Assembly (NCBI GenBank): GCA_033032175.1 | Contig: CM065320.1 | Coordinates: 7,564,001 to 7,628,000 of the forward strand | Reading direction: 5' to 3' | DNA: 64,000 bases | Source of the DNA: Saturnia japonica | Lineage: Eukaryota; Arthropoda; Insecta; Lepidoptera; Saturniidae | Shown here: positions 8,776 to 20,960 of the stretch, one piece after another | How the letters are laid out: each line of letters opens with the position of its first letter | How positions within the stretch are numbered: position 1 is the stretch's first letter | Notes under the pieces: generated by a model | The model's input: only the letters and a program-made list of their open reading frames with translations | Database searches by the model: none | What the model was told of the DNA's origin: nothing | Made by a program: the position numbers and the translations under genes

Positions 8776-11700
8776 TAAAACGCAGATTAAGTCGCGCTTA
8801 CCAGATAGTAGATTATAAAACATTTTTAATAGTAAACTCGATTAAATAAAAAACTATGTAAAACTTTGAAATGTAATATATTCGTAGATTAATTTAGGTA
8901 TATACCTACGAAGAAAGAAGGGTTATTAAAAACTAAATCCGAAGAAAACTTCGAAAACAAGGGCACAACTTTCAATCGACACCGAAGCATAATTAAATCG
9001 TTTTTTATAAACCATTAGAACAAAAAACTTGTCTGAGTCTCGGAGAATACCAATAGAAATACACCTGGACTTTAGAACGTATATAAAAGTTTTCCAATTT
9101 ACAGGAACTGATTGGAAAATTTTCGCCAGTTTGGGTGTTAATCGAACCTTGACTTTCCTTGATATTTTGAATCAAATTTAGCTTTTACTTTGTATAGAAC
9201 GAATATGTATAGAATATACATACGTATAATTACATATTTAATTGCGTTCTTTAATTGTCAGTAATCAAGCCATCCTAGTAACTTCCGCGATCAATCTTTC
9301 GCCGTAACAGCAGCACGACTGTGGAATTAGCTTCTATCTACATCCAACTATCCAACTCTTGAGATTCCTTCAAGTATTCGCTACGTAGATTTTACTTGGA
9401 GCAGTTGAATATTGGGTAGTATTTTTTTACTAAATATTATGCACACCTTGCATATACCTTTCTCTTGCTAACTGGAAGCCTGGTAGAGAATGTTTTTTAT
9501 TATTAAGTCATCCGATTGTACTTTTATGTAGAATAAAGAATATAATACATAATGTATTTTCAAGTGCTCCCAGTTTACAACATTATATGTTTGCTACAAT
9601 TCTTAATAGTGATTGAGAAACTATTATAAATTACTTATAAGTAATTATAAAAAAAGGATTCTATTGACTTTGTCAAATAGTTGAGGTCTGTAAAACATAT
9701 TTCGCTATCATATAAAATGAGAACATATAAATAATATTTTTAGTTGGGCCATACTTCCAGCGATTATAATTAAAACATGTGCGAGCGACTCTGTGTAAAA
9801 ATATACTTGTTATATTTCAATGAAGTCCGTCAAATGCAAGTATACCTATACAAGTATATTAAAATGTAATATTCGATCATAGCTATTGGAAAAAAATTAT
9901 GTTTGTATAATTCATACATGGACTCAGGCACAGACTTTTGCGAAATAAGTTTCACTGTTACATGATAATTGTTATCTTTGTATAGAAATTATTAAAATTA
10001 GCACAGTTGAAATTAAATAAATAAATAAATACACAGAGTAAATACTAGATTTCGAAGAAAAAGTACGTTACCATTAATAACCATTAATCAAACAGTTTTT
10101 TTTTTAAATAGCGATAAAGCGATAACTCAAGTCAACTACGAATTTATCTATATGAAGATCAAAATCATTATTTAGCACTGAGAATTTTTTTTAATGAAAA
10201 ATTTTCATTGGTATTTTTTCAATTAAACGATATAAGAACGAACTATATAAGATATAAAAAAACTTCAATAATATTACAAATCTCTAGTTAAAAAGTTTGC
10301 TCATGAATATTTCTACTGAGTTATGGGCTCGAAGAGGAAGATAATAAAATTTTGGTATAATTTAATTTTTATTGCAGACCGTGAACGGACAAAAGGGGGC
10401 TTGGTTTGAATAATAATTAAGCTTTTTTGATACTAGCCTACATTATTGCGTAAGTAATACTATTATTCTTTTTAGCGTCGCGCTAAGTACTTACTATTAT
10501 ACCAGTGGAATGAGATTGATTAATTTTCGTATCATTTTGTCGATCAAGCGTAAAACTTTTACTTCTTTAGTGTCGATCCACGATTAACAATGTATTGAAT
10601 TACACAACTATAATAATTGTTTATAAAATTAAATTCTAATGAATTGTCTAAACCATTTCATCGATAACACGATTTTAAATTTTCCTGATAACTTATTCGA
10701 ATAAGTTAATGGAGAATATTATGTTCGTTTCGTGAAATTGGGCAGGAGGAAAAACCCATGAAAACTGAATATACCGTAAATACCTCTAATAACTCTAAAC
10801 TCTAGCACTCTCATACAAAATGCTAAATACTAAACAAAAGTATAAAACATTGAGTTAACAGTTGGACCTGAAATCTAGTAGATCAGGAAAATAAATCACA
10901 AGATGAGAGGCGTTTTTTCGGTTGATGCAAAGAATTATTAAAATAAGATTTAGGTTAACGAATTTGTCACTACTAATTTGAAGATCGACGAAAAACCGGT
11001 ATTGGATTATGTGAAGCGTTACTAAAATAAAATTAACGAGGGAGCTTTCCCGGCGGAAGACGACGGCAGGAAGCGGACGCGTCGCTACTCACGAAAAGTT
11101 ATCTAAGTATATCTACAACATAATCTTAATAAACTTTGAGCGCTAAATTTTATTTATGATTGTTTTCATTTATTTAAGTACCCATGTTTTAGTAGTTGTT
11201 ATAAAATCAAAATGTGCTTACTATCATCACATAGGGTTTAAATGATTTTAATTAATATTCTTAACGTTCATAATGTATTTCCGTTTTTCGACGTCAGTAA
11301 CAACAATTATACTTTACAATGTAAGTATATCATTATGATTGCTTGTAACATCAACGATATTTTTAATGGCCTTAATAGTGAGTTTTAGTGATGTAGTATG
11401 TAAAAAGTAGATAGTGAATTATTGACAATATGTACTAACCTATGGTCAATGTCAATGTCCAGATAAAAATGCCCTTGTTTCAATGATGGAATCCATTGAG
11501 ATGTTTTTCGAATATTACTTATAAAGTACCTCCGTGCTAAACAAAGATAACCAGTGAGCTGAAGGAGTACGGTTAGCAACTTGCAAGCTCGCGCTTCAAT
11601 CGCCTGGACTCGACGGGCCACTACGTTAGGAAGCAATTGAGAGTTGAGGTTTATCGGAACGTTTGATGAATCGAAGCCTTTATTAACCCGCTATCGCATC

Positions 11701-11850
11701 CTATATTCGTTTATATATACATGACCCTAATTTTTAAAATAGAATACGAAAGCCAGTGAAATTTATGTTAGCATCACCTCAGGAGATTTTATGGCAATAT
11801 GGAGCAAAACTGTATGGGCAATATTAATAAACAGTTTTTACTTATTTTTA
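8776..11850. other. Long AT-rich non-coding stretch
   Basis: I see no exon with convincing splice sites, no terminal repeats and no RNA gene in this 3 kb. It has short simple repeats such as AAAT units at 10015-10032. A minus-strand frame at 11385-11636 has no recognisable domain. A small CpG-rich patch lies at 11037-11090. Confidence 0.5.
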
Positions 11851-12065
11851 ACCGAATTCAAAAAAAGGAGGAGGTTCTCAATTCGAATGTATATTTTTTT
11901 ATGGATGTTCAGCCATCAATAACTACTTTTTTTATGAACCGTTTTAGATGAATCTTTTTTGTTGGAAAGGGGACAACTCTAGTGTAGTTCCATTTTAATG
12001 TCATTGGCATTGGACATTGGACTTGGATATACCAGAGAACTCTTCAAAATCATTAAAGTTGTTCT
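11851..12065 (+). repeat. Dispersed repeat R3, copy 1 of 2
   Basis: It starts ACCGAATTCAAAAAAAGGAG, then GGAGGTTCTCAATTCGAATG, a T-run, TGTTCAGCC, ATGAACCG and TCCATTTTAATGTCATT. It ends CTTCAAAATCATTAAAGTTG. The same series occurs at 59949-60165. This block is a common interspersed repeat in moths and butterflies and has no coding content. Confidence 0.8.
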
Positions 12066-13804
12066 TCTTTTTGTGTTAAAAATTGTATTGTTTGTATTGA
12101 AACTGTTAGATTAAAAAGTTAATTCCATTACAGCTACAGCACTTATTAATTACCTACACTGAGTTTTACTTAAACCTTTGACCAATGAAAAATCAAATAA
12201 GTGTCAAATTTGTGATTTATTTATTCATGTTATGATCGATATAAAATATATAACTCGAAACGCGACCGTTTTTACGGATGATTGTTAAAATTAATCGTTT
12301 CACCCGTGGCAGTCGTGATGAATGACACAAGGAACGAATTCAAGTTACGTACAAATTGCGAGCATAAATTACGCTTTAATAATTTCGCGTACGGTCTGTT
12401 CGCTCTCTCAATCACTGAGTCCCACCAGGTGTCGCTAACGTGGCCTGGTTAAAAATTACAACAGCTCTCGATTTAATTATGTTTTATTATGTATGGTATT
12501 ATTATGTTTTTAATAATAATTTTTCAAGATCTTTATTTGTATGACCAAAAAAATCATTTTCTTTTGTTTTTTTCGAATTGCATATGGCAAATAAAATTTT
12601 TGTATAAAGTAGGTAAGTTACATACATACAATACATACATTTTTATTATTTTGAGTATTCTATTTAAATAAAGTTCAATACTAAAGTTTTCAAATTTCAG
12701 ATTTGAAGACAGACTAAATATCAAAGCGAAAATTATGAACCGTTGTGGTAGCTCAGTAGATACTGGGCCTTCGGACTTGCACATAGTTTATTAAATTACT
12801 CGAATTGCAGGGATTTTTAACTCAAGTTAGTATACGTAACTGTTATTTAAAAAAAAAATCAAATACTATAAAAATTATGTGTATTGTCACGAAAATTATG
12901 TTATTGTTTTAAGAGAAATACCACTTAAAATTTTGTTCATCTTTACAGAAACTAAAACTAAATAAATCTACGAGAATACAAACACAAATATTATAAATAT
13001 GAGGCATGTCTGCTGGTAATGGTTTACTGTATTCAAAATTATTGGAACATTTCATGAAATATCAATCAAATATAAATAACATATCAGACATGACCAAAAT
13101 CACAAAAATGAAAATAAAGAGAGAAATTTTAATTTAGTGGAAGAAGCAACGAACCGTTTCCTTTTTTACAGCTGGCCAATTGAAACGTTTCCAGCTCTCT
13201 GAATAATTCATCTTTCGTTTGAACAAAGACGAAGTGGGCCGCACGGCGATTCTTTGATCTTTTGTAATTGGAATCGATGCTCATATTAAAAAGAGAAATT
13301 CTTTAAAGCGACCGATGAAATGCACCGAAGCCATTCTCTTCAAGGCGATTATTGCCAGCAGTGATTTGTCGCCCTTTGACAAAGGCTTTGGCTTTCTTTC
13401 CAAGTTTGTTGTACAGTAAAAATACGTTAGGAATATAAAAGAAATCGTAAAGTAAAATAATGTAAATATCCAAATTTAGCAAATTATGTCTCGATTTCAT
13501 AAAATTTATGTTCAATAAATTAAAATAAAAAAAACCCTCAGGTGTGTTTTTCAGTAATTATTATACATATAACAAAAAATTATATTCACTGTGGTGAGGG
13601 TACTAAATTGAAAGACAATTATATATAATTTTATATTTTATTATATAATATAATTTTAAAACAGACTACGAACAATAAATAAATAATAATGCTAAATACT
13701 TGAAAACAAACAAAGAAATAGTATAATGGCATTCTTGGTTTAGCGATCAAGTTATCTATATTAAATTCACACAGGAGGTTGATTTCTGACCTTAGCCGAA
13801 TTGA
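12066..13804. other. AT-rich region with no firm gene; possible SINE head at 12735-12790
   Basis: The block at 12735-12790 (GTGGTAGCTCAGTAGATACTGG) resembles an RNA polymerase III A box of a tRNA-derived SINE, but no B box follows at the right distance. The patch at 12240-12440 is somewhat less AT-rich, with ACCGTTTTTACGGATG and GTGTCGCTAACGTGGCCTGG, and no open frame I can name. A minus-strand frame at 13303-13515 is unremarkable. Confidence 0.4.
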
Positions 13805-15310
13805 CCCATTAGAGCATAACGTCCGATAAATCGGACTTCGGTAAATTGTATTTTACTAGGTAGTAGAAAAAAAATATTTTATATAGTAGTTTTTAGTTTT
13901 AGAGCGAAAGTTTAATATTTATATTGTTTATTAAATCCAATTTATTTTTAATGTATGTATAAACTATCTCAGTTGTTATTTGTGATTTCTGCAAAATGAA
14001 GAGTAGCGGTCGGTTTATTTTGCGAAAAAGGTAAGAATCATATTTTATTTAATAATTATTTTTTATAATAAACGTTAAAAGTGTTTTCTTTGTTGAAATG
14101 GCATGTAGCTAAGTAAATACAAGCTTAATTGTACCGCAATATTATTACTTTGGTTCTTGAGCCTATGATTATGTTGGCGTCAGAAATATCGGATGTTATG
14201 CATAGGGGACTCTAAAGTGCAGTATTTGTTTGATAGTGCATGACATTTTATTGACCTTTAAAAGCGTAGATGAAAATTATACCGTGGAAAACCTTTAAAA
14301 GTTGGGATATATTGGGTCAGCTCTAGTTGTGGTAGCTTCCAGTTTATACACTTGCAAAAATTCCGTGAAAAGAGAATATGGGTTAGGTAGAGATGTAGTC
14401 CTTATCCTGATAGACTTTGTAGCATATAAATAGACAAATAGCATAAAAATATACTTCGATTATTTCTTTACATCACCGTGTCGTTGGGTTTGATGAGGAA
14501 TCTTTGGGAGATTTGCTATTATGCGACTGATACAGTACATGCCAACTGTGTAGAGAACTATCCCCTAAAAATTAAATCAATTTAAGCAGGGAATGTGGGG
14601 CTTCAGTGTTTATAGGATGTCCGATGCGCGCTTATGATTCGTTGGATTGACAATAATATAGCCATAACCGACTTTAAAAACTTGGTTATAATATTAGCCA
14701 CTCAATGGCCTAATAAAAAAAAAACTAGTTTCGTTGCCCCTGCCGGTATCGATTGCCAGCATATGCATAAGCAGGTGGGCGGAATAGATAAATGTAACCA
14801 AGCCGTTGCAAACCTTAGTTCAGGAGTGCATATGAGAGAGTGGTAGTGATGACTGATTTTTGCCTATTTATTAAATGTGTTGGTGGTCAACTGTTGGTTA
14901 TCGGCCAGAAAAAGTACTCGCAACAAAGACGAAATTTTTATTCTATTTGGAAGGTATGTGACTCGAGGTTTACTTGTCACACATGGCAATCTAACGCATC
15001 AAGGATGCAAGCCAGCCAAGCCCTTGTCCACTAAATCTTACGATGACAAAGACTACATTGGGTTGTACCCGTAAGCACAAAAAGCAGCTGTGCAAATCAA
15101 TGTGAGGAAAAACAAAAATTAAGTATCTAAAATAAATGTAATTATGGACTACCATAATTTAAAAATATCCATGTCTAAATTATGTCATTACTTAGTTATT
15201 TTTCTAATAATCTTGAATACAAATTCAACAGTTTTATTCTTTTGTGTTCATTAATTACATCATAAGGTATTATGGTGCCACTATGCATAGCGTCCGATTT
15301 ATCGGATGGG
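13805..15310 (+). mobile_element. piggyBac-like transposon, decayed
   Basis: The left end is CCCATTAGAGCATAACG, followed by the near-palindrome GTCCGATAAATCGGAC. The right end, read inward from 15310, is CCCATCCGATAAATCGGAC, followed by GCTATGCATAG. The flanking tetranucleotides are TTGA (13801-13804) and TTAT (15311-15314), each one base from the TTAA that piggyBac elements duplicate. A third copy of the ATCGGATGTTATGCATA motif lies at about 14189-14205. The transposase remnant inside supports the assignment. The length of about 1.5 kb is short of an intact element (usually over 2 kb), so internal sequence is lost. Confidence 0.75.
14458..14846 (+). pseudogene. piggyBac-like transposase remnant
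   Basis: Conserved landmarks of the piggyBac DDD transposase appear in order but in shifting frames. DYFFTSP is at 14458. YATDTVHANCVENYPLK follows at about 14518. A 70-codon open frame at 14634-14846 then reads IRWIDNNIAI, QWPNKK, HKQVGGIDKCNQAVANL and VHMREW. The GGID block matches the usual MGGVD-x-x-DQ, with the aspartate lost (KCNQ). Frameshifts and stops make it inactive. Downstream frames to about 15074 hold a few more degraded codons. Confidence 0.75.
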
Positions 15311-17394
15311 TTATAAAATTATAACTAAATGCAATATTTTTTACACACTGTATTATTAAATAAACCTTAATAATTAGCCATAATTAAACACAAAAATTAT
15401 AATACGAATTTATAACAAACTTTATGCTGTAAAAGATTATCCTGGAAAGAAACGGTACAATCAAATTCAATTGGAGTGAGTAAAAAAATCCTGCTAACGG
15501 TAATAAAGTACTTTATCCCCAAATCTTCATGACTAATATTAAAATAATAAAAATAATTTTTTTTTTTTAAATGGCTTCTGCCTATGTAAACGTCAATGTC
15601 AAGTGTGACAAGTACACGTTTTAGAATTTAGGTGAAAATTGTTAGTGTACACTAACGTGTAGAATGAATAACCTGAAAACCAAGTATATAATTACGTAAC
15701 ACAAAATAAATATTTTTATATTTTTATTAGTTTTGAAGAAGCATGACGTTATTATGTTTATCAACTAGCCCGTATCTCGAGCTTAACTCTGTATGTTTAG
15801 TAGATCATTTAAGAGTTACAGTATATGTTATATTTCTTAATATTCAGGTATTAACGTAGAACAAACACATGTGAGCTTGGAGTTTTCCTTCAAATATCAT
15901 TATATTATAATATACTTGATATTGTTCGTTTATTTTCTATTATATTGGCCATAGAAGTATCAGTCGGAATAAGTTAGCTAACTCGATCAATAATATCGCA
16001 AACTTATGCAATAACGTCAGTCATCGATTACCTACGTAATAAAAACATGATTGCCAACTACTATTCGACAGTTGGCAAGATATTCAAGTGTCAATGTGAG
16101 TGTCTTATCATCATCATCTACGATCTGACTGACTCATCATTTTTGTTGTAGACATCGTTTAAGGTGGAATTTCTTGAAATTCAACCCCTTAAGATCAAAG
16201 GTTAAAGGGATAATTGTATGGGAAATAAAAAAAATCAAGTAAGATCTTTTTTTTTTTTTTTTTGGACTGACTACTCTGTTAGCCTTAGGGGCCCTATCCT
16301 AAAACAGAGCCGCTGCGGCTTTTACATCTTCACCGGACTTGAAAGTCAGATCTATTTGAAGCTTAGTATTTATAACTCTGCTACAGGAGTTAGCTTATAT
16401 GCCAATTTCACGTACATTTTGGTGACGTAAGGGAACCAAAGGGTTAATACTCTTCACTACAATGATAATACGATTATAACTTATGATTTATGATATTGTA
16501 TTATTTTATCGGAACGCCAAAAAGGTCTAAATAAGAAAAAACAAAACAACTTTGACATAAAACTATACTAGATGAATGGAAACATCCTGTCAGTTTACAC
16601 ATTTGAAATTTATTATAGAAACAAATTCGTATACATCACACAAGACTTCTACGATAATTATCATCAGACTATGTTGGCATTGTTTAGCTTAAAAAATATA
16701 TTTTACCCAGGCACGCAATGGATAAATTTAACTTATTTCAACAGTGGAAGTTGAAAATTTAATCTCGACGTTGGTAAGAGAGTAGGAAAGTTAGCCTACG
16801 AAACTTTAAGCAAGTTGCCCATAATTGACTGAGGGTATTTATACGTTTGGTTGTGTACCAATAATATAATGTACTGACATTAATATAAAATTATAAGTAT
16901 ACCAATAACCTATAGTTTGAAACACTTACTCTATACACGTTCTAATCCACATTTTATCAGTTTACTATCAACATATTTGCAACAAAGACAGAATTCATGT
17001 TAAATGAAAATAATCTCTTATCTAATTATAAATATCGTTAAAAATACAGGTACCTTTTTACGTAATTTTTATATATGGTATAATGATTTTTCCACATGCC
17101 ATAAACTTTTAAACGAATTAGTCTTTATGTTTCCGGCTCCAGTAGAATAATAAACTTAGGTAAGTAAAAAACTAATGGGTACTATAGATAAATTGGTAAA
17201 ATTTTCTATTTTTTATAGAATTTTTATTCTTATTATACATTTAATTGTTATGTAATTATTATAGATAAGAGGTAAAGTTTGTTTACGTAATTTTCAACTT
17301 TACCACAACGTCGATGGCTAAACAATTGTTGTTTGTAACCTATCTAATACTATTAAATGAGCAATTCTTGTATATATATATATATATATATAAA
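15311..17394. other. AT-rich non-coding stretch with simple repeats
   Basis: No gene is supported. There is a T run at about 16246-16263, followed by a short GC-richer block with GGGGCCCTATCC and CCGCTGCGGC (16288-16320). A (TA)n microsatellite lies at 17371-17392. Small frames at 16218-16430 and 16572-16754 have no recognisable features. Confidence 0.5.
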
Positions 17395-18420
17395 TGTTAT
17401 AATGGATACGTGGGAAGAATTAATGACAGATATGAAAGAGTGCATGGTGGTTTGGGATTTGGGACCCGTAATATTGATGGTGAAGCCTTACTGGAAACTG
17501 CTATAGCCTTCGATTTAGCTATAGCGAACACATATTTCGAGAAAACAGACGAGCATCTAGTCACCTACAAGAGCACAACACCCAAATAGATTACTTTTTA
17601 ATACGAAGAAATAAAATCAATTCCGTTTAACATTGCAAAGTAATACCTAGCGAGGCAGTAGTTCCACAACATTGCCTATTTATTATATATTAGAAAATAA
17701 AGTGTATATTAGGGCAAGTAAATATAAAACGAATGGCTTACACTCAAAATAAAATGACGCAAATGGAATAAACAACTTTGGTGGTCTCTCCAGTTACATT
17801 CCGTTTTTCTTAGATGGTGTATTTCTGCCAGTCTGCTTCGATTTTAAGTACCTCGGATCCGTCTTACAAAGAGACAGCGACATTGACCGGGATAGAGCGA
17901 GCCGAATAAATGCTGGTTTGATTATGGGCCGACAGATCTCAGGAATAACTTCTGATAAGTGCATGCCCCTTAAACTTAATCTGTAAGACTATTATAATAC
18001 CTGGCGTTTGGTATGGACCAGAGTGCTGGGTTACGAAAGCAGAGGATGAAAGGAGAGTGCATGTAGTAGAGATGTGAATGTTGAGATGGATGTGACAAGA
18101 ATGGATAGAATAAGGAATGAGTATGTTAGTGGAGGCCTGAGAGTAGCACCAGTGACTGAAAAATTGAAGACTGGAAGATTATGCTGGTACAGAAATGTTA
18201 TGCGAAGGGATGAGTCATGTGGTGAAAAAGACAATGAAGATGATAGTTAGCAGTAATCCGAGAAGAGGGCTCCCTAAAATAGACTTGGATTATCTGTGTG
18301 AAAGAGGATATACGGGTACGGTGAGTGATGGCAGAGATAACGGGTGATAGGCTGGAATGGAAGAAGAAGACGTGCTGTGACGATCCCATCTAGTATGGAA
18401 TAAGGGAAGAAAGAAGAAGC
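17395..18420 (+). pseudogene. RTE-type LINE remnant: end of endonuclease and C-terminal region
   Basis: From 17395 the translation gives GYVGRINDRYERVHGGLGFG, then FDLAIANTYFEK and HLVTYKS, the end of the APE-type endonuclease of RTE LINEs. After a break it reads IDYFLIRR, KVIPSEAVVPQHC, then a jump to FKYLGSVLQRDSDIDRDRASRI, the region after the RT core. It continues with ECWVTKAEDERRVHV, RMDRIRNEYVSGGLRVAPVTEKL, and RLCWYRNVMRRDE. The whole catalytic RT core between about 17760 and 17810 is deleted, and frames shift at least three times. It is a relic of the same kind of element as 8284-8500. Confidence 0.88.
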
Positions 18421-19294
18421 AGATGATATGTATATACGTATATGTAATTGGTTTCTCAGAAACGGCTTCAACGATTTGGATGATATTTTGTAATTTGATA
18501 AAGTTTTACATTCCAATGCCAATTTTACTTATGTAGGTTTTTTTAAAGATATTGAGCAAACATCGGTCCCCCAGATATTTATTTATAATTATGCATTTCG
18601 AGAATATGTTGAGGATGTTTTCTTTACCCTATTTATTATATTATTATTCTTATGCAATGCAGCTAGTAAGAATTATTATACATAGATACTTGTGTAAAAA
18701 AATTAAGGATGTACAATTATTTTGATTTTATTATATGAACGTGGAATGAAAACGTTTCTTTTTTCAAAATTAAAAATATTCAAAGTTAAATTATACTTAG
18801 GTATATAAGACTATGACTATATAAGTATGTACCAGTGAGACTATGTTTTTCAAACTTTGCTGAATGTATCGTGTATGTCATTCTTACATAATAAGAGTAA
18901 TACGTAAAAATTCACAAAATGGAACGTGTCGAGCAGTCTGAATGCGATGTTCGCAGTTAAAGTTAGATGCTACTACTCGTTCAAAAGGATTACGAACTAT
19001 ATATAGATCCGTTTTACTTATATTGTCTTACATGATTACCGAGGGGCTATAGTTTTGAAATATTTTAATATCAAATTAATATTTAATTAAAAGAACTACG
19101 TATTTCTAAATGTGGATAGGTCTAAGGGATTATAAAGGGCAATAATGAATGTCTCAAATATTAGTTAAAAATGTCTATCATATCACTTACTTACATAAAT
19201 AAACTTTTTGTTTAAATATTGGAAACATAACATCGTAGCTTAAAAAGGATATACAGTTAAATATTAAATATAAAAATTAAAATTACATATAATA
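18421..19294. other. AT-rich, no recognised feature
   Basis: Nothing on either strand resembles a gene, RNA or element end. Short minus-strand frames at 18031-18522 overlap the RTE remnant in antisense and are shadows. Confidence 0.5.
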
Positions 19295-19905
19295 CCTGTT
19301 CGAAATAACCACGACCTTCAAAACGCGAACCTTGTGCTGGGTCCTAAAGAAAACAAACTACTCGCGAGTCGTGGTTAACCGATAGTGAAGATGTCACAAT
19401 ACACAGCACACTGTGCCTTTTCAAAATGCCACAAGCTTACATCTAGAATCGGCGCGGCGGTTTCCTAGCCACAAAACCCGTAGACGTAGATCATGTAAAG
19501 TGGTGTATGTATAATGATCTGTATATAAGTAGGTGTGTAGGTCTAACCAGGAGGGTTGGCGCACCTTACTCGTCACTTCCAACGGCAACAACAGTTTATC
19601 AAACAATCACGATATAGCAACTCCAAAATCACGCAAAACACACACATTTATATTCTTCTACATAATATACAGTACAGTCAATATCACCGTTACATGGATT
19701 ACTTACTGTCTAAAGGAATCTCCAAGAAAACTCAAAATTCCAAAAAAGGGTTTTATCAAGACCCACGCAAGTTTTATACAACTATCGAGCGAACGCAGGC
19801 CGTACACATTTTTAGTCCTGCCTACCTTTTATAGGAAAAAGTAATTAACAAACGTTAAACAACGCAAGGCATATGGCGCCATCTGCCAATATTTAATAGT
19901 TAAAA
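19295..19905 (+). repeat. Dispersed repeat R4, copy 1 of 2 (about 600 bp)
   Basis: It shares an ordered series with 29205-29760: CTACTCGCGAGTCGTGG, a CACAATACACAG-like block, AGCTTAC, GGCG-GTTTTCC, ATCATGTAAAGT(G/T)GTGTATG, GTCTAAC(C/T)AGGA, CGTCACTTC, TATCGAGC(G/A)AACGC, TTTTTAGTCCTGCCTA and AAACAACGCAA(G/A)GC. The order and orientation are the same and about 10 kb separate the copies. Frames inside (19533-19844) are not conserved in the second copy, so it is non-coding. It could be a solo LTR or a non-autonomous element. Confidence 0.8.
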
Positions 19906-20556
19906 TTCCAACACTACCGATCAGTCTGGTAGTTTCTGAGTTTAGCTCGTTCAAACATAAGTACTATTAGTACATATTATTATTAATTATATTTTAAAAG
20001 TACTAGATTTCGACAGATATGTATGAAGAGCGTTCCGTTTTGCAATCTATGTTTGATTTTGGCCAACTTCACATTTTTTTCAGGTACAGAAATATTTTGA
20101 ACACATTTTGAGTAAGAAAATTCGTTTCACTCTTCTGTATATCAACTTTTAATTTCAACTCGCACTTCGCATTTATTTCATGTCGAGTAATACAGTAAAG
20201 AAATATTAATGAAGATATGTCCATGAATAAAATGCTAGAAGCAGACCGAGTCCGTAGGGTTATATCCCACGGGGTTAACAAATACATAACCAACGTTGTA
20301 ACGCTACCCATATATTTCGGTCTTTACGGCACTGTAATTTACTTTGTAAAATATACGACTAGTTAATATTAATCAATGCAATACTTTAAATTCCTTATAA
20401 ACTTGCCATAGCATAATCCATAACTTGACGGCATTACATTTTAGTGCATTTTATCAAATGATTTAGCTTTATTAATATTCTGACATAATATTAATATTAT
20501 TTTTATTTTTAAATTTAATATCTTTATTGAATGCCATTATTTTTACAGAATAATTC
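19906..20556. other. AT-rich, no recognised feature
   Basis: No supported gene. A minus-strand frame at 20069-20311 has a Leu/Ser-rich composition and no identifiable domain. Confidence 0.45.
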
Positions 20557-20754
20557 CTACCTCCACAATATATAATATTCGTAGGGCATCACTTCCACGA
20601 ACGAGTTTATCACGGCGATATTAACGTCCTGCCACTTCATTATTTTAAGAGAACCCTTATCAATGGCGATACTAGCGCGGCCATGCGACGAGTAAAACGC
20701 CGATTCGCTGCGTGCCCTCTGCGAGATGCGACTTACTCGTAGCGCACTTGTCAT
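20557..20754 (-). pseudogene. Possible piggyBac-like transposase scrap
   Basis: This 65-codon minus-strand frame includes GSLKIMKWQDVNIAVINSF. The pattern of a GS run, then K-W-x-D and an alternating hydrophobic strand ending S-F resembles the beta-strand region just before the GGVD block of piggyBac transposases. Nothing else of the protein is recognisable on either side. It could equally be a chance frame. The GC content is higher than the surroundings. Confidence 0.25.
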
Positions 20755-20769
20755 AAAACAAAACTATTG

Positions 20770-20960
20770 ACACTTCTAATTTCGCTCTTGCCTATCACCG
20801 AACTGAGCTCTTTTCAACGCAGCAACTGTGCAACGAGTTGTTGCGTACACGCGGCAATCTGTCGCAACTTGTGAAAAGTCTTTGCGGTACGACTGCGATC
20901 CGTCACGAGTTGCGACGATACGCGGCCAGGAGAATAATCGTCTCGTGTAGATCACCCGAC
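20770..20960. repeat. CpG-rich block with short inverted repeats
   Basis: The run GAGCTCTTTTCAACGCAGCA is mirrored by CGCAACTTGTGAAAAG. GAGTTG(T/C)(T/G)(G/A)CG motifs recur (GAGTTGTTGCGTACACGCGG and GAGTTGCGACGATACGCGG). In DNA this AT-rich, such CpG density suggests a young or protected element, perhaps a MITE. No frame spans it. Confidence 0.45.
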
